Shown piece by piece: positions 1 through 8,013 of a DNA stretch of 64,000 nt. Under the pieces are notes generated by a model. That model did no database searches. It saw nothing but the letters and a program-made list of their open reading frames with translations, and was not told the origin of the DNA. The first letter of the stretch is position 1; every line of letters begins with the position of its first letter. The DNA comes from Mucilaginibacter arboris. GTDB lineage: Bacteria > Bacteroidota > Bacteroidia > Sphingobacteriales > Sphingobacteriaceae. The stretch spans positions 97,141 through 161,140 of the forward strand of contig NZ_WPIK01000012.1 of assembly GCF_009754915.1 (NCBI RefSeq), in the 5' to 3' direction. The position numbers and the translations under genes were made by a program.

Positions 1-394
1 AAACCATCACTTCGGTTGTTACGGCTGCCACTGCCCGCTGTACGGCTGCAATTTTACCCTTCCTTTTTGCTACATGCATTAGTTTTATTTGCGGATAGTG
101 GCTGATAATTTCCGGTGTTTTATCAGTAGAACCATCCGTAACAAACATAAAACGGATCTTATCCGCAGGATAATTTAAAGCGAGCGTATTTTTAATTTTC
201 TCCTCTATAAAATCCTCTTCATTATAAGCGGCAACAATAAGCGTACAACTTGGCAAAGCATTTTCTACTCCAGCATTAATGCTTCTTTTACCGATAAAAA
301 ATTGGCGAAGCTTTACCAGAAAAAACAAAACCAAGCCGTATCCTACAAACGCATAAAAAATAAGGAACAGGCTGAACCAGAAAAAGAAAATCAT
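1..394 (-). CDS. Family 2 glycosyltransferase, N-terminal part (runs off the window)
   Basis: The first 131 codons are present and the rest lies beyond base 1. The protein opens with a hydrophobic stretch (MIFFFWFSLFLIFYAF, continuing to about residue 28), so it is probably membrane anchored. A GT2 domain follows: the nucleotide-binding strand TLIVAAYNEEDFIEEKI at about residues 53-69, and MFVTDGSTDKTPEII at about 83-97, which supplies the typical D-G-S-T-D substrate site. Such enzymes transfer a sugar from a nucleotide donor, usually for surface polysaccharide. The start ATG overlaps the stop of the upstream glycosyltransferase as ATGA, so the two are probably cotranscribed. The dispersed uptake-like motif lies in frame at 279-292 and encodes GKRSI. 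The acceptor is unknown. Confidence 0.85.
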   Translation of the reverse strand, partial: MIFFFWFSLFLIFYAFVGYGLVLFFLVKLRQFFIGKRSINAGVENALPSCTLIVAAYNEEDFIEEKIKNTLALNYPADKIRFMFVTDGSTDKTPEIISHYPQIKLMHVAKRKGKIAAVQRAVAAVTTEVMV

Positions 395-1311
395 TTCATC
401 TCTGTTGGATAGCCTAAATATTGACTGCTGGTTGGGTTTGTAAAATTCCACCAGATGGAACGGAACATAATACGAACGTAAGCTAAGTTGTTTTCGCGCA
501 AATAAGCAATTAGGTTGCGCGGTGTTACCAGGAACAGAAAGTGCAGGTAAAAGATAACCTGCTTAAAAAATGGTGCATTGCGGCGGATGTACAACATGCG
601 GTTCCGGTTCATAAAATAGGTTTTCAGCATACTGTTTTTACCTGTAGAAACTGATTCTTTATGATAAATTACAGCCTGCGTATCTACCCAAATTTCGTAG
701 CCGGCACGTTTAAAATGATCGCACCAGTCCAGTTCTTCATAATATAAAAAAAATTGTTCCGGCATTAAGCCTGCTTTTCTTAAAGCACATTTACGTACCA
801 TCATGGCAGCGCCATGAGCAAAGCCGGTTTTGCCTGTTAAATGGTCGTACTGGCCGTTATCTTTTTCAAACTGACCAATGCACTCGTTACGCGCGCTGTA
901 ATAATTCATGCTGGTAAAGCCTGCATATTGTATCACATCGGGCGTATCAAAATATTTTATTTTAGGGGAAATGATACCAATTTGCGGATGCTGCTCCAAC
1001 TGGTTAGCTAAACGGCCAATTAAACCAGGCGTAACTTCTGTATCGTTATTGATGAGGAAAAGATAATCGCCTGTTGCTTCGCGGATACCTAAATTATTTC
1101 CTGCTGCAAAACCCAGGTTCTTTTCTGATCTTACAAAATGTACCCAGGGAAATTTAATCTTCCAGTTTGTGACAGGGTTTTGATCGCTTCCGTTATCAAC
1201 CACAATCATTTGTATGGCTTGATAATCGTTTTTACTGATAACCGATTGCAGTAAAGCTTCGGTAACTTCAGGTTGGTTGTAATTTACAGTGATGACGGAA
1301 ACAAGGTGCAT
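391..1311 (-). CDS. Family 2 glycosyltransferase, rhamnosyltransferase-like
   Basis: This 306-residue GT-A fold enzyme is a complete GT2 member. The N-terminal strand is VSVITVNYNQPEVTEALL, followed by VVDNGSDQNP, the donor-binding region GFAAGNNLGIREATGDY and the metal-binding INNDTEV. The block LYYEELDWCDHFKRAGY near residue 195 is characteristic of the WbbL/RfbF-like rhamnosyltransferase subgroup. A C-terminal hydrophobic segment (about residues 255-272) suggests membrane association. It probably adds a sugar to a lipid-linked glycan at the inner face of the cytoplasmic membrane. The next gene overlaps it by 4 bp. Donor and acceptor cannot be read from the sequence. Confidence 0.88.
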   Translation of the reverse strand: MHLVSVITVNYNQPEVTEALLQSVISKNDYQAIQMIVVDNGSDQNPVTNWKIKFPWVHFVRSEKNLGFAAGNNLGIREATGDYLFLINNDTEVTPGLIGRLANQLEQHPQIGIISPKIKYFDTPDVIQYAGFTSMNYYSARNECIGQFEKDNGQYDHLTGKTGFAHGAAMMVRKCALRKAGLMPEQFFLYYEELDWCDHFKRAGYEIWVDTQAVIYHKESVSTGKNSMLKTYFMNRNRMLYIRRNAPFFKQVIFYLHFLFLVTPRNLIAYLRENNLAYVRIMFRSIWWNFTNPTSSQYLGYPTEMK

Positions 1312-1413
1312 AAAAAACGTATAAAGCTTCGTTTAAACAACTAAACGAAACTTTATACGCCACAAAAAAATTTAGGTTGTTAAAAGACAGTTGTTTATAC
1401 TGCTTTTATCATA

Positions 1414-1950
1414 TTAAACGTTGAGTTTACCTTCAACAGAATCATCAAAAGTTTTACCGATAACCGAAGAAGCAGCTTGTTTAATAAAAGCAATAGCATC
1501 GCCGTGTTTGTTGTCCCAGTAATAAGCTTCTGCCGGTACTACTTTTATCACACTAATTCTTGGGTCGTCTTCGCCTTCTGTAAACCAGGCTTTCAAAATC
1601 GGGTCCCATAATTCTTTAATTTTGGCTTTGTCGTCGCTCATAAAAGCTTCGCCATAAATATTTAAAAAACCGGAATGGTGGCTTTCCTGAAAAAACAAAT
1701 GTACATGGTCGTCCTGTTTAATTTCAGAATCTTTATGACTGTCTTTACTACTTAAAAACCACAAATTACCATCATCGTCCACTTTTTGTACCTGCATTGG
1801 CCGAACTGCCAGCGGCGAACCTGTTTTAATATTCGTACAGAAAAAGCAGGTTTGTGCACCTTCTGCAATTTCTTTCATCTTTTTTAACGCTTCTGTTCCG
1901 GCAAGGCTTTTTAAATTATCTTCCGGCTGATTTGAATTGATGCTATCCAT
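1414..1950 (-). CDS. Pyridoxamine 5'-phosphate oxidase-like FMN-binding protein (general stress protein type)
   Basis: The 178-residue protein matches the split-barrel flavin-binding family of general stress protein 26-type proteins. Visible blocks are FFCTNIKTGSPLAVRPMQ, NLWFLSSKDSHKDSEIK, VHLFFQESHHSGFLNIYG and the C-terminal VPAEAYYWDNKHGDAIAF, which is the usual order in that family. Members bind FMN or F420 and are often induced by stress; a reaction is rarely known. There is no signal peptide, so it is cytoplasmic. It is separated from the glycosyltransferase gene by about 100 bp and is probably a single-gene unit. Confidence 0.85.
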   Translation of the reverse strand: MDSINSNQPEDNLKSLAGTEALKKMKEIAEGAQTCFFCTNIKTGSPLAVRPMQVQKVDDDGNLWFLSSKDSHKDSEIKQDDHVHLFFQESHHSGFLNIYGEAFMSDDKAKIKELWDPILKAWFTEGEDDPRISVIKVVPAEAYYWDNKHGDAIAFIKQAASSVIGKTFDDSVEGKLNV

Positions 1951-2034
1951 ATTTATGTTTTGATTAGTAATTATGGTAACAGGTTTTTACAAAAGCTGTT
2001 TGAATATAATTTGCTCGTTTATCGTTTTTTAGTT

Positions 2035-2198
2035 GATAAAAGAAGCATTGCTCCTATTGTCATTTCTCCCTGCGGTCGAAGTCTTATTTCAATAATATTT
2101 TCCCTTTGATTAAGATTTCTCCCTACGGCCGGAATGACAAAATAATGGTAAAAATTCCTCCAATTCTCTTAACGACAGCTTATAATGCTTCTTTTACC
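2035..2198. repeat. Two half-copies of the dispersed motif flanking a degenerate palindrome
   Basis: The intergenic stretch 1951-2260 holds no gene. It carries GATAAAAGAAGCAT at 2035-2048 and ATGCTTCTTTTACC at 2185-2198. This pair points outward, opposite to the twelve clear pairs elsewhere. Between them, 2059-2138 begins with GTCATT and ends with AATGAC and holds two copies of a TTTCTCCCTRCGGYCG-like stretch. That looks like a worn copy of a palindrome I recall as common between genes in Flavobacterium and Pedobacter relatives. Confidence 0.75.
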
Positions 2199-2260
2199 GG
2201 CAAAAAAAATGCGCCTTCATTTTTATAAAGGCACATTTGATATTGGTTTAGGTTGAAGAA

Positions 2261-3388
2261 TTAATCAACAAAAGGATCAATCATTTTAATGCTTCCATCC
2301 GGATTATGGATCAGTTCGGTAACCTTTACATTGCGCAAATGGTTTTTGCCCGAAAGCTGTGTATCATGGTAAAAAAGATACCATTTTCCCTTAAATTCAA
2401 TGATCGAATGGTGCGTTGTCCAGCCTTGTACTGGTTCTAAAAATGTTCCCTGATAAACAAACGGACCGTAAGGTGTTTTGCCAATAGCATAAGCCAGAAA
2501 ATGGGTATCGCCGGTAGAATAAGTTAAATAATATTTGCCTTTGTATTTGTGCATCCAGGAACCTTCAAAAAACCGTTTATCATGGTCTTTTCCTAACAAT
2601 GGTTTTCCGTTTTTATCTACAATAACACCATCGCGCGGTTTTTCTGAAAATTCGAGCATGTTGTTGGTCAGTTTTGCTACTTTAACAGTTAATGCCGGTT
2701 TTTCGTCCTGCTGCAAATCTGTTTTAGAACCGTTTGCATCATATTTTCCGTCTTTCCAGCGTTGCAATTGTCCACCCCAAATCCCACCAAAATACATGTA
2801 AGTAGAACCATCTGTATCGGTAAAAACAGCCGGATCAATACTAAAACTGCCTGCTATCGGTTTTGGTTCCGCTTTAAACGGACCTGTTGGTTTATTAGAA
2901 ACAGCAACGCCAATATGGAAAACATCGTGCTTATCCTTCACCGGGAAATACAAATAATATTTACCGTTTTTAAAGGCAGCATCCGGCGCCCATAATTGCT
3001 TGCCAGCCCAGGGAATGTTTTTAATATCCAGTGCCACGCCGTTATCGGTTACTTTTCCGCCAATTTTATCCATTGACAAAATATGGAAATCCTTCATGGC
3101 ATATTGGTCGCCATTGTCATTATCCGGAATGCCGGCATCATAATCATGCGAAGGATAAATATAAATTTTACCGTTAAAAACATGGGCAGAAGGATCGGCT
3201 GTATAAATGCTTTTAATCAGCGGCTGCGATAAATAATGCTTTCCGTTTGGTGCTTTTGGTGATGCTGTTTCCGTTTTAGTTTGATTGCTTTTGGCTGAAT
3301 TTTGAGCAGATGCAGTACCCATAAAGGCAAAGGCAATTACAGTCGGCGCAATTGCGGCAGGAATTTTCAGTTTAATCAGTTTTAACAT
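2261..3388 (-). CDS. Family 43 glycoside hydrolase (secreted arabinanase/xylosidase type)
   Basis: The 375-residue protein has an N-terminal signal peptide (hydrophobic IPAAIAPTVIAFAFMGTASA, cleavage after ASA) and a five-bladed propeller domain typical of GH43. The presumed general base Asp is in YTADPSAHVF. The pKa-modulating Asp is probably in SIDPAVFTDTDGSTYMYF. The acid Glu is in RFFEGSWMHKYKGKYYL. Late blocks THHSIIEFKGKWYLFYHD complete the fold. GH43 enzymes release arabinose or xylose from plant hemicellulose; the exact substrate cannot be assigned. It stands apart from the main hydrolase group at 52-62 kb but suits the same diet. There is no carbohydrate-binding module. Confidence 0.88.
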   Translation of the reverse strand: MLKLIKLKIPAAIAPTVIAFAFMGTASAQNSAKSNQTKTETASPKAPNGKHYLSQPLIKSIYTADPSAHVFNGKIYIYPSHDYDAGIPDNDNGDQYAMKDFHILSMDKIGGKVTDNGVALDIKNIPWAGKQLWAPDAAFKNGKYYLYFPVKDKHDVFHIGVAVSNKPTGPFKAEPKPIAGSFSIDPAVFTDTDGSTYMYFGGIWGGQLQRWKDGKYDANGSKTDLQQDEKPALTVKVAKLTNNMLEFSEKPRDGVIVDKNGKPLLGKDHDKRFFEGSWMHKYKGKYYLTYSTGDTHFLAYAIGKTPYGPFVYQGTFLEPVQGWTTHHSIIEFKGKWYLFYHDTQLSGKNHLRNVKVTELIHNPDGSIKMIDPFVD

Positions 3389-3537
3389 ATAAGTTTCAAG
3401 TTGGTTTATAAATGCAATCGATTGCTAAAAATAGGTATTAACAATGAGATGTGCTACAACTAAATAATTTAGAAAGAAAAATAAGCAGGAGTAGAAAGCC
3501 AGAGCGGTGAGAAATACTGTTTTTAGCAACCCAAAAA

Positions 3538-3657
3538 TTAGGACAGGGATAAATAGAGGGCAGATAAGATGACGAGCAACCAGCCTGCACCAATAGCAAC
3601 CCAATAAAACTGATTGGATTTTAGGCTGGCATCTAACTGTTGCTTTAACAAACTCAT
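3538..3657 (-). CDS. Possible 39-residue single-pass membrane protein
   Basis: A short frame reads MSLLKQQLDASLKSNQFY and then a clean hydrophobic helix, WVAIGAGWLLVILSALYL, ending in SLS. The charge pattern (two N-terminal lysines, hydrophobic end) is that of a small inner-membrane protein. It lies alone between the GH43 gene and tRNA-Leu. A TAGTTTTG sequence (3665-3672 on the complement) resembles the Bacteroidota -7 box, but no -33 box is clear and the transcript would be almost leaderless. Chance cannot be excluded. Confidence 0.35.
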   Translation of the reverse strand: MSLLKQQLDASLKSNQFYWVAIGAGWLLVILSALYLSLS

Positions 3658-3759
3658 TGTATTACAAAACTACGTTTGTTGTTTAACGAGATTGTTAAGA
3701 AAAAGTTAAAGTTTTTTGGTGGAAAAAATAGAAAAAAAATAAAAATCAGCTCCTATCCA

Positions 3760-3911
3760 ATGCTTCTTTTATCACCTAAAAAATAGTCTGTCTTTGTAAT
3801 AAATTGAAATAGTTTGAAAAGTAAACGAAGTCTGTTAGGCTATAATACAATGAAGGACATCTAAAAAATTACAGTATGTTTTATAGGAAAAACATACTGT
3901 AAAAGAAGTAT
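3760..3911. repeat. Dispersed motif, left arm plus variant right arm
   Basis: The left arm at 3760-3773 is an exact ATGCTTCTTTTATC followed by ACCTAAAAAATAG, which includes the A-tract. A variant right arm, GTAAAAGAAGTAT, lies at 3899-3911 and abuts the 3' end of tRNA-Leu. The arms are farther apart than in other pairs, and the tRNA terminator lies between them. Confidence 0.6.
3863..3902 (-). terminator. Rho-independent terminator of tRNA-Leu
   Basis: Read on the minus strand, TTACAGTATGTTTT pairs perfectly with AAAACATACTGTAA (14-bp stem, short loop) and is followed directly by six T. It sits just after the tRNA 3' end. Confidence 0.85.
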
Positions 3912-3998
3912 TGGTGCCCACGGAGAGACTCGAACTCTCAAGAGACAATCCTCAACGGCTTCTGAGACCGCAACGTTTACCAATTTCGCCACATGGGC
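3912..3998 (-). tRNA. tRNA-Leu (anticodon CAG)
   Basis: On the minus strand the acceptor stem GCCCATG pairs with CGTGGGC, followed by discriminator A and an encoded CCA (3912-3914). The anticodon loop CTCAGAA gives CAG. A long variable arm (TTGAGGATTGTCTCTTGAG region) marks it as class II tRNA-Leu, and the T loop reads TTCGAGT. Confidence 0.95.
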
Positions 3999-4471
3999 AG
4001 GTTTATCATCAGGAAAAGAAGCTAAATTTTAACAACAATAAAGCTGCTTAACCGCACTCAAACTGTAATAACATTGAGGCTGCAAATATAGAGTAGTTTA
4101 GGATAAATGGTATAAATAAAAACATAAATTATCCGTTATCTGCTGCTGTTATCAGCCGTGCATTAGTTCTTTAAGTAACGCAACTTTTTTTGCAACCGGT
4201 ACATCTGGCACCAATATCACTAATAATGAAATTAAAAACTGGAAGTAAATTGATACAGCCAGCTATAATTTTTGCCGGAAAGAAAACATGGAAACTAAGT
4301 TTTATTAGCGGAAGATCAAGGTAAAACAGCCATATTTAAAAATTAGTAACTTGACGATAAAGTATTTACTCCGTTCGTTGCAAAATATTTTAACTTACGG
4401 CTTGCAAGCAATTATAAATACTTCTATATTTGCACCACTTTAAAAAACACCAACGTTTTATAAAGAAAGCC
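3999..4471. other. Spacer between divergent tRNA genes
   Basis: I see no gene in this AT-rich stretch. GGAAAAGAAGC at about 4013-4021 is a weak match to the dispersed motif. Promoters for the two divergent tRNA genes should lie here, but I cannot place them with confidence. Confidence 0.5.
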
Positions 4472-4544
4472 GATTCCGTAGCTCAGCCGGTAGAGCATAA
4501 CACTTTTAATGTTGGGGTCCTGGGTTCGAATCCCAGCGGGATCA
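4472..4544 (+). tRNA. tRNA-Lys (anticodon TTT)
   Basis: The 73-nt cloverleaf has acceptor GATTCCG paired with CGGGATC, D arm GCTC/GAGC, anticodon loop CTTTTAA (TTT), T arm CTGGG/CCCAG with loop TTCGAAT, and discriminator A. A complete CCA is not encoded. Confidence 0.95.
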
Positions 4545-4548
4545 CCTG

Positions 4549-4589
4549 ATGGGACAACACAGAATTTCTGTCGCTTGTCCCATTTTTTT
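4549..4589 (+). terminator. Rho-independent terminator of tRNA-Lys
   Basis: ATGGGACAA (4549-4557) pairs with TTGTCCCAT (4575-4583), with an inner ACAGAA/TTCTGT stem, followed by a run of T to 4589. It lies immediately downstream of tRNA-Lys. Confidence 0.9.
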
Positions 4590-4659
4590 GCTTTTAATTC
4601 CTTATTAATTGTGCATGGTGCAAAGTTCAAGCGATTTAAGATTGTTTACGACTTGGTTT

Positions 4660-4851
4660 GGAGTTGCTACATTTGATTGGAGGAAAAAATAGTCAGATTT
4701 AAATAAAGATTAAATTTGACTGGAAATGAACAAACGGGTTTATAAAGTAGCAACTCCATTTTCCACAAGTACCGATTATAAACACAAAATTTACAGGCAT
4801 AAAAGAAGCACTATAAACTTTTGTGTTTTGCGGATAGAAATTTAAACAGGC
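4660..4851. repeat. Inverted repeat, half-site and short motif between tRNA-Lys and the SGNH gene
   Basis: The gene-free stretch 4590-4893 contains an 11-bp inverted repeat (GGAGTTGCTAC at 4660-4670, GTAGCAACTCC at 4747-4757). It also holds a lone dispersed half-site (CATAAAAGAAGCA, 4798-4810) and ATTTAAACAGGC (4840-4851), a 12-mer that recurs twice more in other spacers. Confidence 0.6.
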
Positions 4852-4893
4852 TCTATTTTCTATACAAATTCTCTATGATCTTTTTTAATCATA

Positions 4894-6225
4894 TTATGGA
4901 AATTTAACCGACCGGTAGCTTGCCACATTAGCCAATGGAATATTGGAACCATATTGGGTATTAATAGCTTTAATAAATTGGTTGGCTACTACTGCATATC
5001 CCCTCGGTGTTAAGTGCACACCATCCAGAGAAAACAAACCACCGGTGATGTAATTTGAACTCAGGCTCACGCCATCAACCACCAAACCATTTGCTTTAAT
5101 ATTATTCAGGAAAGTGTACATATCATTTACTGCAATTCCTTTTGATGCAGCTACTGCTTTAATGGTTGTATTGTACGATATTACAAAGTCTTTTGTAATA
5201 GCAACTTCGTTATTATCAAGTACATATTGATTTTCAATCGGTGAATAAGGCGTTAAACCATAAGGCAGCATACCTGCAACGGTACTAACCAGCGTGCCGA
5301 TTTTTGAAGTAGGAAAAGTAAGCACGATCAGATCATTGGCTGTAGCTGGCCTTGCAGCATAAGTTGTATTGCTATTATCATTATTACTTTTTGCGTTGAT
5401 GTAAATGGCTTGGACACTTGGACTTGATTTTTGCACAGTTGCTAAAATCAATGCAGGGGTAACTGTATTGAAATAAGGTATCGCTGTAACATCCGGAATG
5501 GTTGCCACCACGCCTTTCTGGTTATTTGCAGTAAGCCGACTTATCAACAAGGTATATAAGGAAGCAAAAGTTGCTTTATCCGTCAGCACGTCGCCTACAC
5601 CGCCGGAAGTTGCGTAGCCCAGAGCATCATTGTTTCCTAACCAGTTGCTAAAAAAAGTAAAAGATTTTGCAGTAACAAAATCAAGATATGTTGTACTATT
5701 TGTACCAGCAGCACCGGGCAACAGCCTTTCATAATAACCATTTAAGTTACCATAAGGCGCGTAGGTGATGTTTAGCAATTTTATGCCCGGTACACCATAA
5801 TTGTTAATGTCGCCGCTATATTTAGTGTAGGTAGTTACGTCACCAAAACCAGGGATAGTTACAAAGCCTCTTATTGCCAGTTTATCGGTTACATTTGCAG
5901 TTATAGGCGAGCCGTTGGCATCAAAACCAGTCAGCTTTATATAACCTGAGCCATTAGATTGGGCATCCGTAAATAAAGGCTGTGTAAAAGCACCGCCGCC
6001 AATTTGCTGCATTTGCTTGCCAATGATAGATGGATACGAATTTTGCTGTCCTTCCAGGTATAACCCACCATCGGCATAACCTGCAGTAAGTGAATTGCCT
6101 ACAGCAATATATCTTGAAAAATTTGCAGCACCAGTATTGGGCGCAGGAGTTTTAAACTCTGGTTTGCAGGCAGCAAAGCTTAATATGCCTGCTGCTAAAA
6201 TGAATATATTTTTAAACTTGTTCAT
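4894..6225 (-). CDS. SGNH/GDSL-type hydrolase lipoprotein
   Basis: The 443-residue protein begins with a lipoprotein signal ending in ILSFAAC, placing Cys20 as the lipidation site. It has the SGNH blocks: block I AVGNSLTAGYADGG with the nucleophile Ser, block III WLGNNDALG, and block V LDGVHLTPRGYAVVANQF with the catalytic Asp and His. Such enzymes hydrolyse esters of lipids or acylated sugars and would sit at the outer membrane. It lies 18 bp after a FadL-type porin gene. This pairing recurs in Bacteroidota, so uptake and hydrolysis of a hydrophobic ester is a fair inference; the substrate is unknown. Confidence 0.85.
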   Translation of the reverse strand: MNKFKNIFILAAGILSFAACKPEFKTPAPNTGAANFSRYIAVGNSLTAGYADGGLYLEGQQNSYPSIIGKQMQQIGGGAFTQPLFTDAQSNGSGYIKLTGFDANGSPITANVTDKLAIRGFVTIPGFGDVTTYTKYSGDINNYGVPGIKLLNITYAPYGNLNGYYERLLPGAAGTNSTTYLDFVTAKSFTFFSNWLGNNDALGYATSGGVGDVLTDKATFASLYTLLISRLTANNQKGVVATIPDVTAIPYFNTVTPALILATVQKSSPSVQAIYINAKSNNDNSNTTYAARPATANDLIVLTFPTSKIGTLVSTVAGMLPYGLTPYSPIENQYVLDNNEVAITKDFVISYNTTIKAVAASKGIAVNDMYTFLNNIKANGLVVDGVSLSSNYITGGLFSLDGVHLTPRGYAVVANQFIKAINTQYGSNIPLANVASYRSVKFP

Positions 6226-6243
6226 GTATCGTTTTTTTTGATA

Positions 6244-7467
6244 TTACCAGTGATAAGAAAGTGACAGGCCGGGAATGTAAACATCCGACCGAAAAGTACC
6301 AGCGAGTTGAGATTCTATATTAGTTTGTGTACGTGAAAACAGGTGCTCAAACTCAAAAGAAATATCTACATCTAACCTATTAGCAATTTTGTACCCAAGT
6401 CCACCGGTTAAATAATACCTGTTGGCATCCGGAACTTCAGGCGTTACATAACCATCCGGTGCAGCAGCAGAGGCATAACCCCCTCCTGCCCTAATTGCAA
6501 ATTTATCGGCTGCTTTATACTCTGCACCGCCTCTCACACTAAAAGCATCTCTGTATAAACGAGGAGAATAGGTGTCCTGTAGGGTGGATGTGTTCGAAGC
6601 ATAATCAAAAGCAAGCGCTTTATAAACATGCCAGCCAACTAAATTGGCATCCAACGCCAAAGTCCATTGTTTACTTGGATAAAAACCAAAACCTAATGTA
6701 GTGGTTGACGGCAGCGGTATGCCCGATGTAAAAGTATTAGGCTGAGGGAAATTAGCCTGAACCGATGCCGGCACTTTAAAAATAGCATTACCGCTGTTAA
6801 TGGTAGTGTTTACTTTAGACCGATAATCAATACCAATGGTAATTCCAGCTTCGGTTTTGATAAAAACCCCGGCATTCCAGCCGTAACCCTTGCCATTACC
6901 TGTAAGTTGCGCCTGTCCGTCGGCACCTGTTGCATCGGCTAAAGGTATCGCTCTGGTCAGGTTAACACTGGCCCGGTTATATACAAACCCACCGCCGATG
7001 CTTATAAAATCTGCAAGTTTAATACTTAATGTAGGCTGAAAATAAATTGCTTTCAAGTCGAGGCTTTCCAGTACATATTTACCTTCCCAGCTATTGCCCC
7101 AATTGGTTAAACCACCAAAAGGTGTATAAACGCCAAGTCCTAATTTCCACCAGGAGGATTTCGGGCCAAAAACAGCATATCCGGAAAATGGCGTCGCAAG
7201 TTTATCCGCATTATGATAAACATCATTGGTTCCCGAAGGGTTGAAAGCTGACTTAAAAAATAGCGGGCTCATACCTGCCTGTATATAATTTTCTGGCAGC
7301 ATGGCCATTGCACCGGGATTAAAATAAATGGAGGCACCGTCTTGCAGCAACCCGGTCCCAGTATGTCCCATTCCGATCTGTTTCTGACCTGCAAGGTTAA
7401 CCTGAAAGCCCTGCGCGCATGCAATTACCGGCAAAAATGCTATCATTAAGAGTAGGAGTTTTCTCAT
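6244..7467 (-). CDS. OmpP1/FadL/TodX-family outer-membrane transporter
   Basis: I start the gene at 7467, where MRKLLLLMIAFLPVIACAQ forms a clear signal peptide; the frame stays open for 19 more codons upstream, but they have no signal character. The mature N-terminus, GFQVNLAGQKQIGMGHTG, then LQDGASIYFNPGAMAML, matches the FadL hatch region with its Asn-Pro-Ala/Gly motif. The rest alternates beta strands and ends in an aromatic residue (LSLSYHW), as barrel proteins do. FadL proteins pass long-chain fatty acids and other hydrophobics across the outer membrane, which fits the nearby beta-oxidation genes. At about 407 residues it is within the family range. Confidence 0.9.
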   Translation of the reverse strand: MRKLLLLMIAFLPVIACAQGFQVNLAGQKQIGMGHTGTGLLQDGASIYFNPGAMAMLPENYIQAGMSPLFFKSAFNPSGTNDVYHNADKLATPFSGYAVFGPKSSWWKLGLGVYTPFGGLTNWGNSWEGKYVLESLDLKAIYFQPTLSIKLADFISIGGGFVYNRASVNLTRAIPLADATGADGQAQLTGNGKGYGWNAGVFIKTEAGITIGIDYRSKVNTTINSGNAIFKVPASVQANFPQPNTFTSGIPLPSTTTLGFGFYPSKQWTLALDANLVGWHVYKALAFDYASNTSTLQDTYSPRLYRDAFSVRGGAEYKAADKFAIRAGGGYASAAAPDGYVTPEVPDANRYYLTGGLGYKIANRLDVDISFEFEHLFSRTQTNIESQLAGTFRSDVYIPGLSLSYHW

Positions 7468-7635
7468 AATAAGTAAAAATAGGTTTGATTGTATATTGTT
7501 ATAATTGGATTTTCGAACATACAATATTTTGGTAAAAATAACCTCGTTTAATTTCAGAAAAAGGGTTGAATTTCGGAGATATTAGTCAAAAAGCCGGAAA
7601 ATATTTATCCTGCAACTTTATTTCATTTACTGGTA

Positions 7636-7718
7636 ATGCTTCTTTTATCAATACAAATTATATATTGGTAGTTGAAAAACTTAGCAGTTGGTTGATTTTT
7701 AGTTGATAAAAGAAGCAT
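7636..7718. repeat. Paired dispersed element 1
   Basis: ATGCTTCTTTTATC at 7636-7649 faces GATAAAAGAAGCAT at 7705-7718. Inner flanks are AAATTATATATTGG on the left and GATTTTTAGTT on the right. The middle is not shared with other pairs. Together with the next pair it fills the spacer between divergent fadL-like and AraC genes. Confidence 0.9.
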
Positions 7719-7783
7719 CTAAATCAATCATCCAAAATAAACAATTGCTTAAATCCCGTTTAAATTTAATTAATGTATAGTCA

Positions 7784-7876
7784 ATGCTTCTTTTATCCTG
7801 CAAAAACTTGTGATGTTCCTGTAATTTTTATTTAAACGTCATCCAAACACCAACTTTTTATCGATAAAAGAAGCAT
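7784..7876. repeat. Paired dispersed element 2
   Basis: ATGCTTCTTTTATC (7784-7797) faces GATAAAAGAAGCAT (7863-7876); A/T tracts AAAAACTTG and CAACTTTTTATC follow the cores inward. ATTTAAACAGGC follows at 7896-7907. Confidence 0.9.
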
Positions 7877-8013
7877 TGTATTTCTTATGCTAAAAATTTA
7901 AACAGGCCCATAATTCAACATAAATTAAATATGTTTGGCAAACAGGCTGCAGCGTTCATCTACATGCCTGAAACTTGTAAGGACCGTTATTATTTGAACC
8001 TGCATCATTTCAC

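Noticed and set aside
4424..4630. Minus-strand frame reading DPAGIRTQDPNIKSVMLYRL
   Set aside because: It is the well-known false translation across a tRNA gene (here tRNA-Lys) and its terminator.
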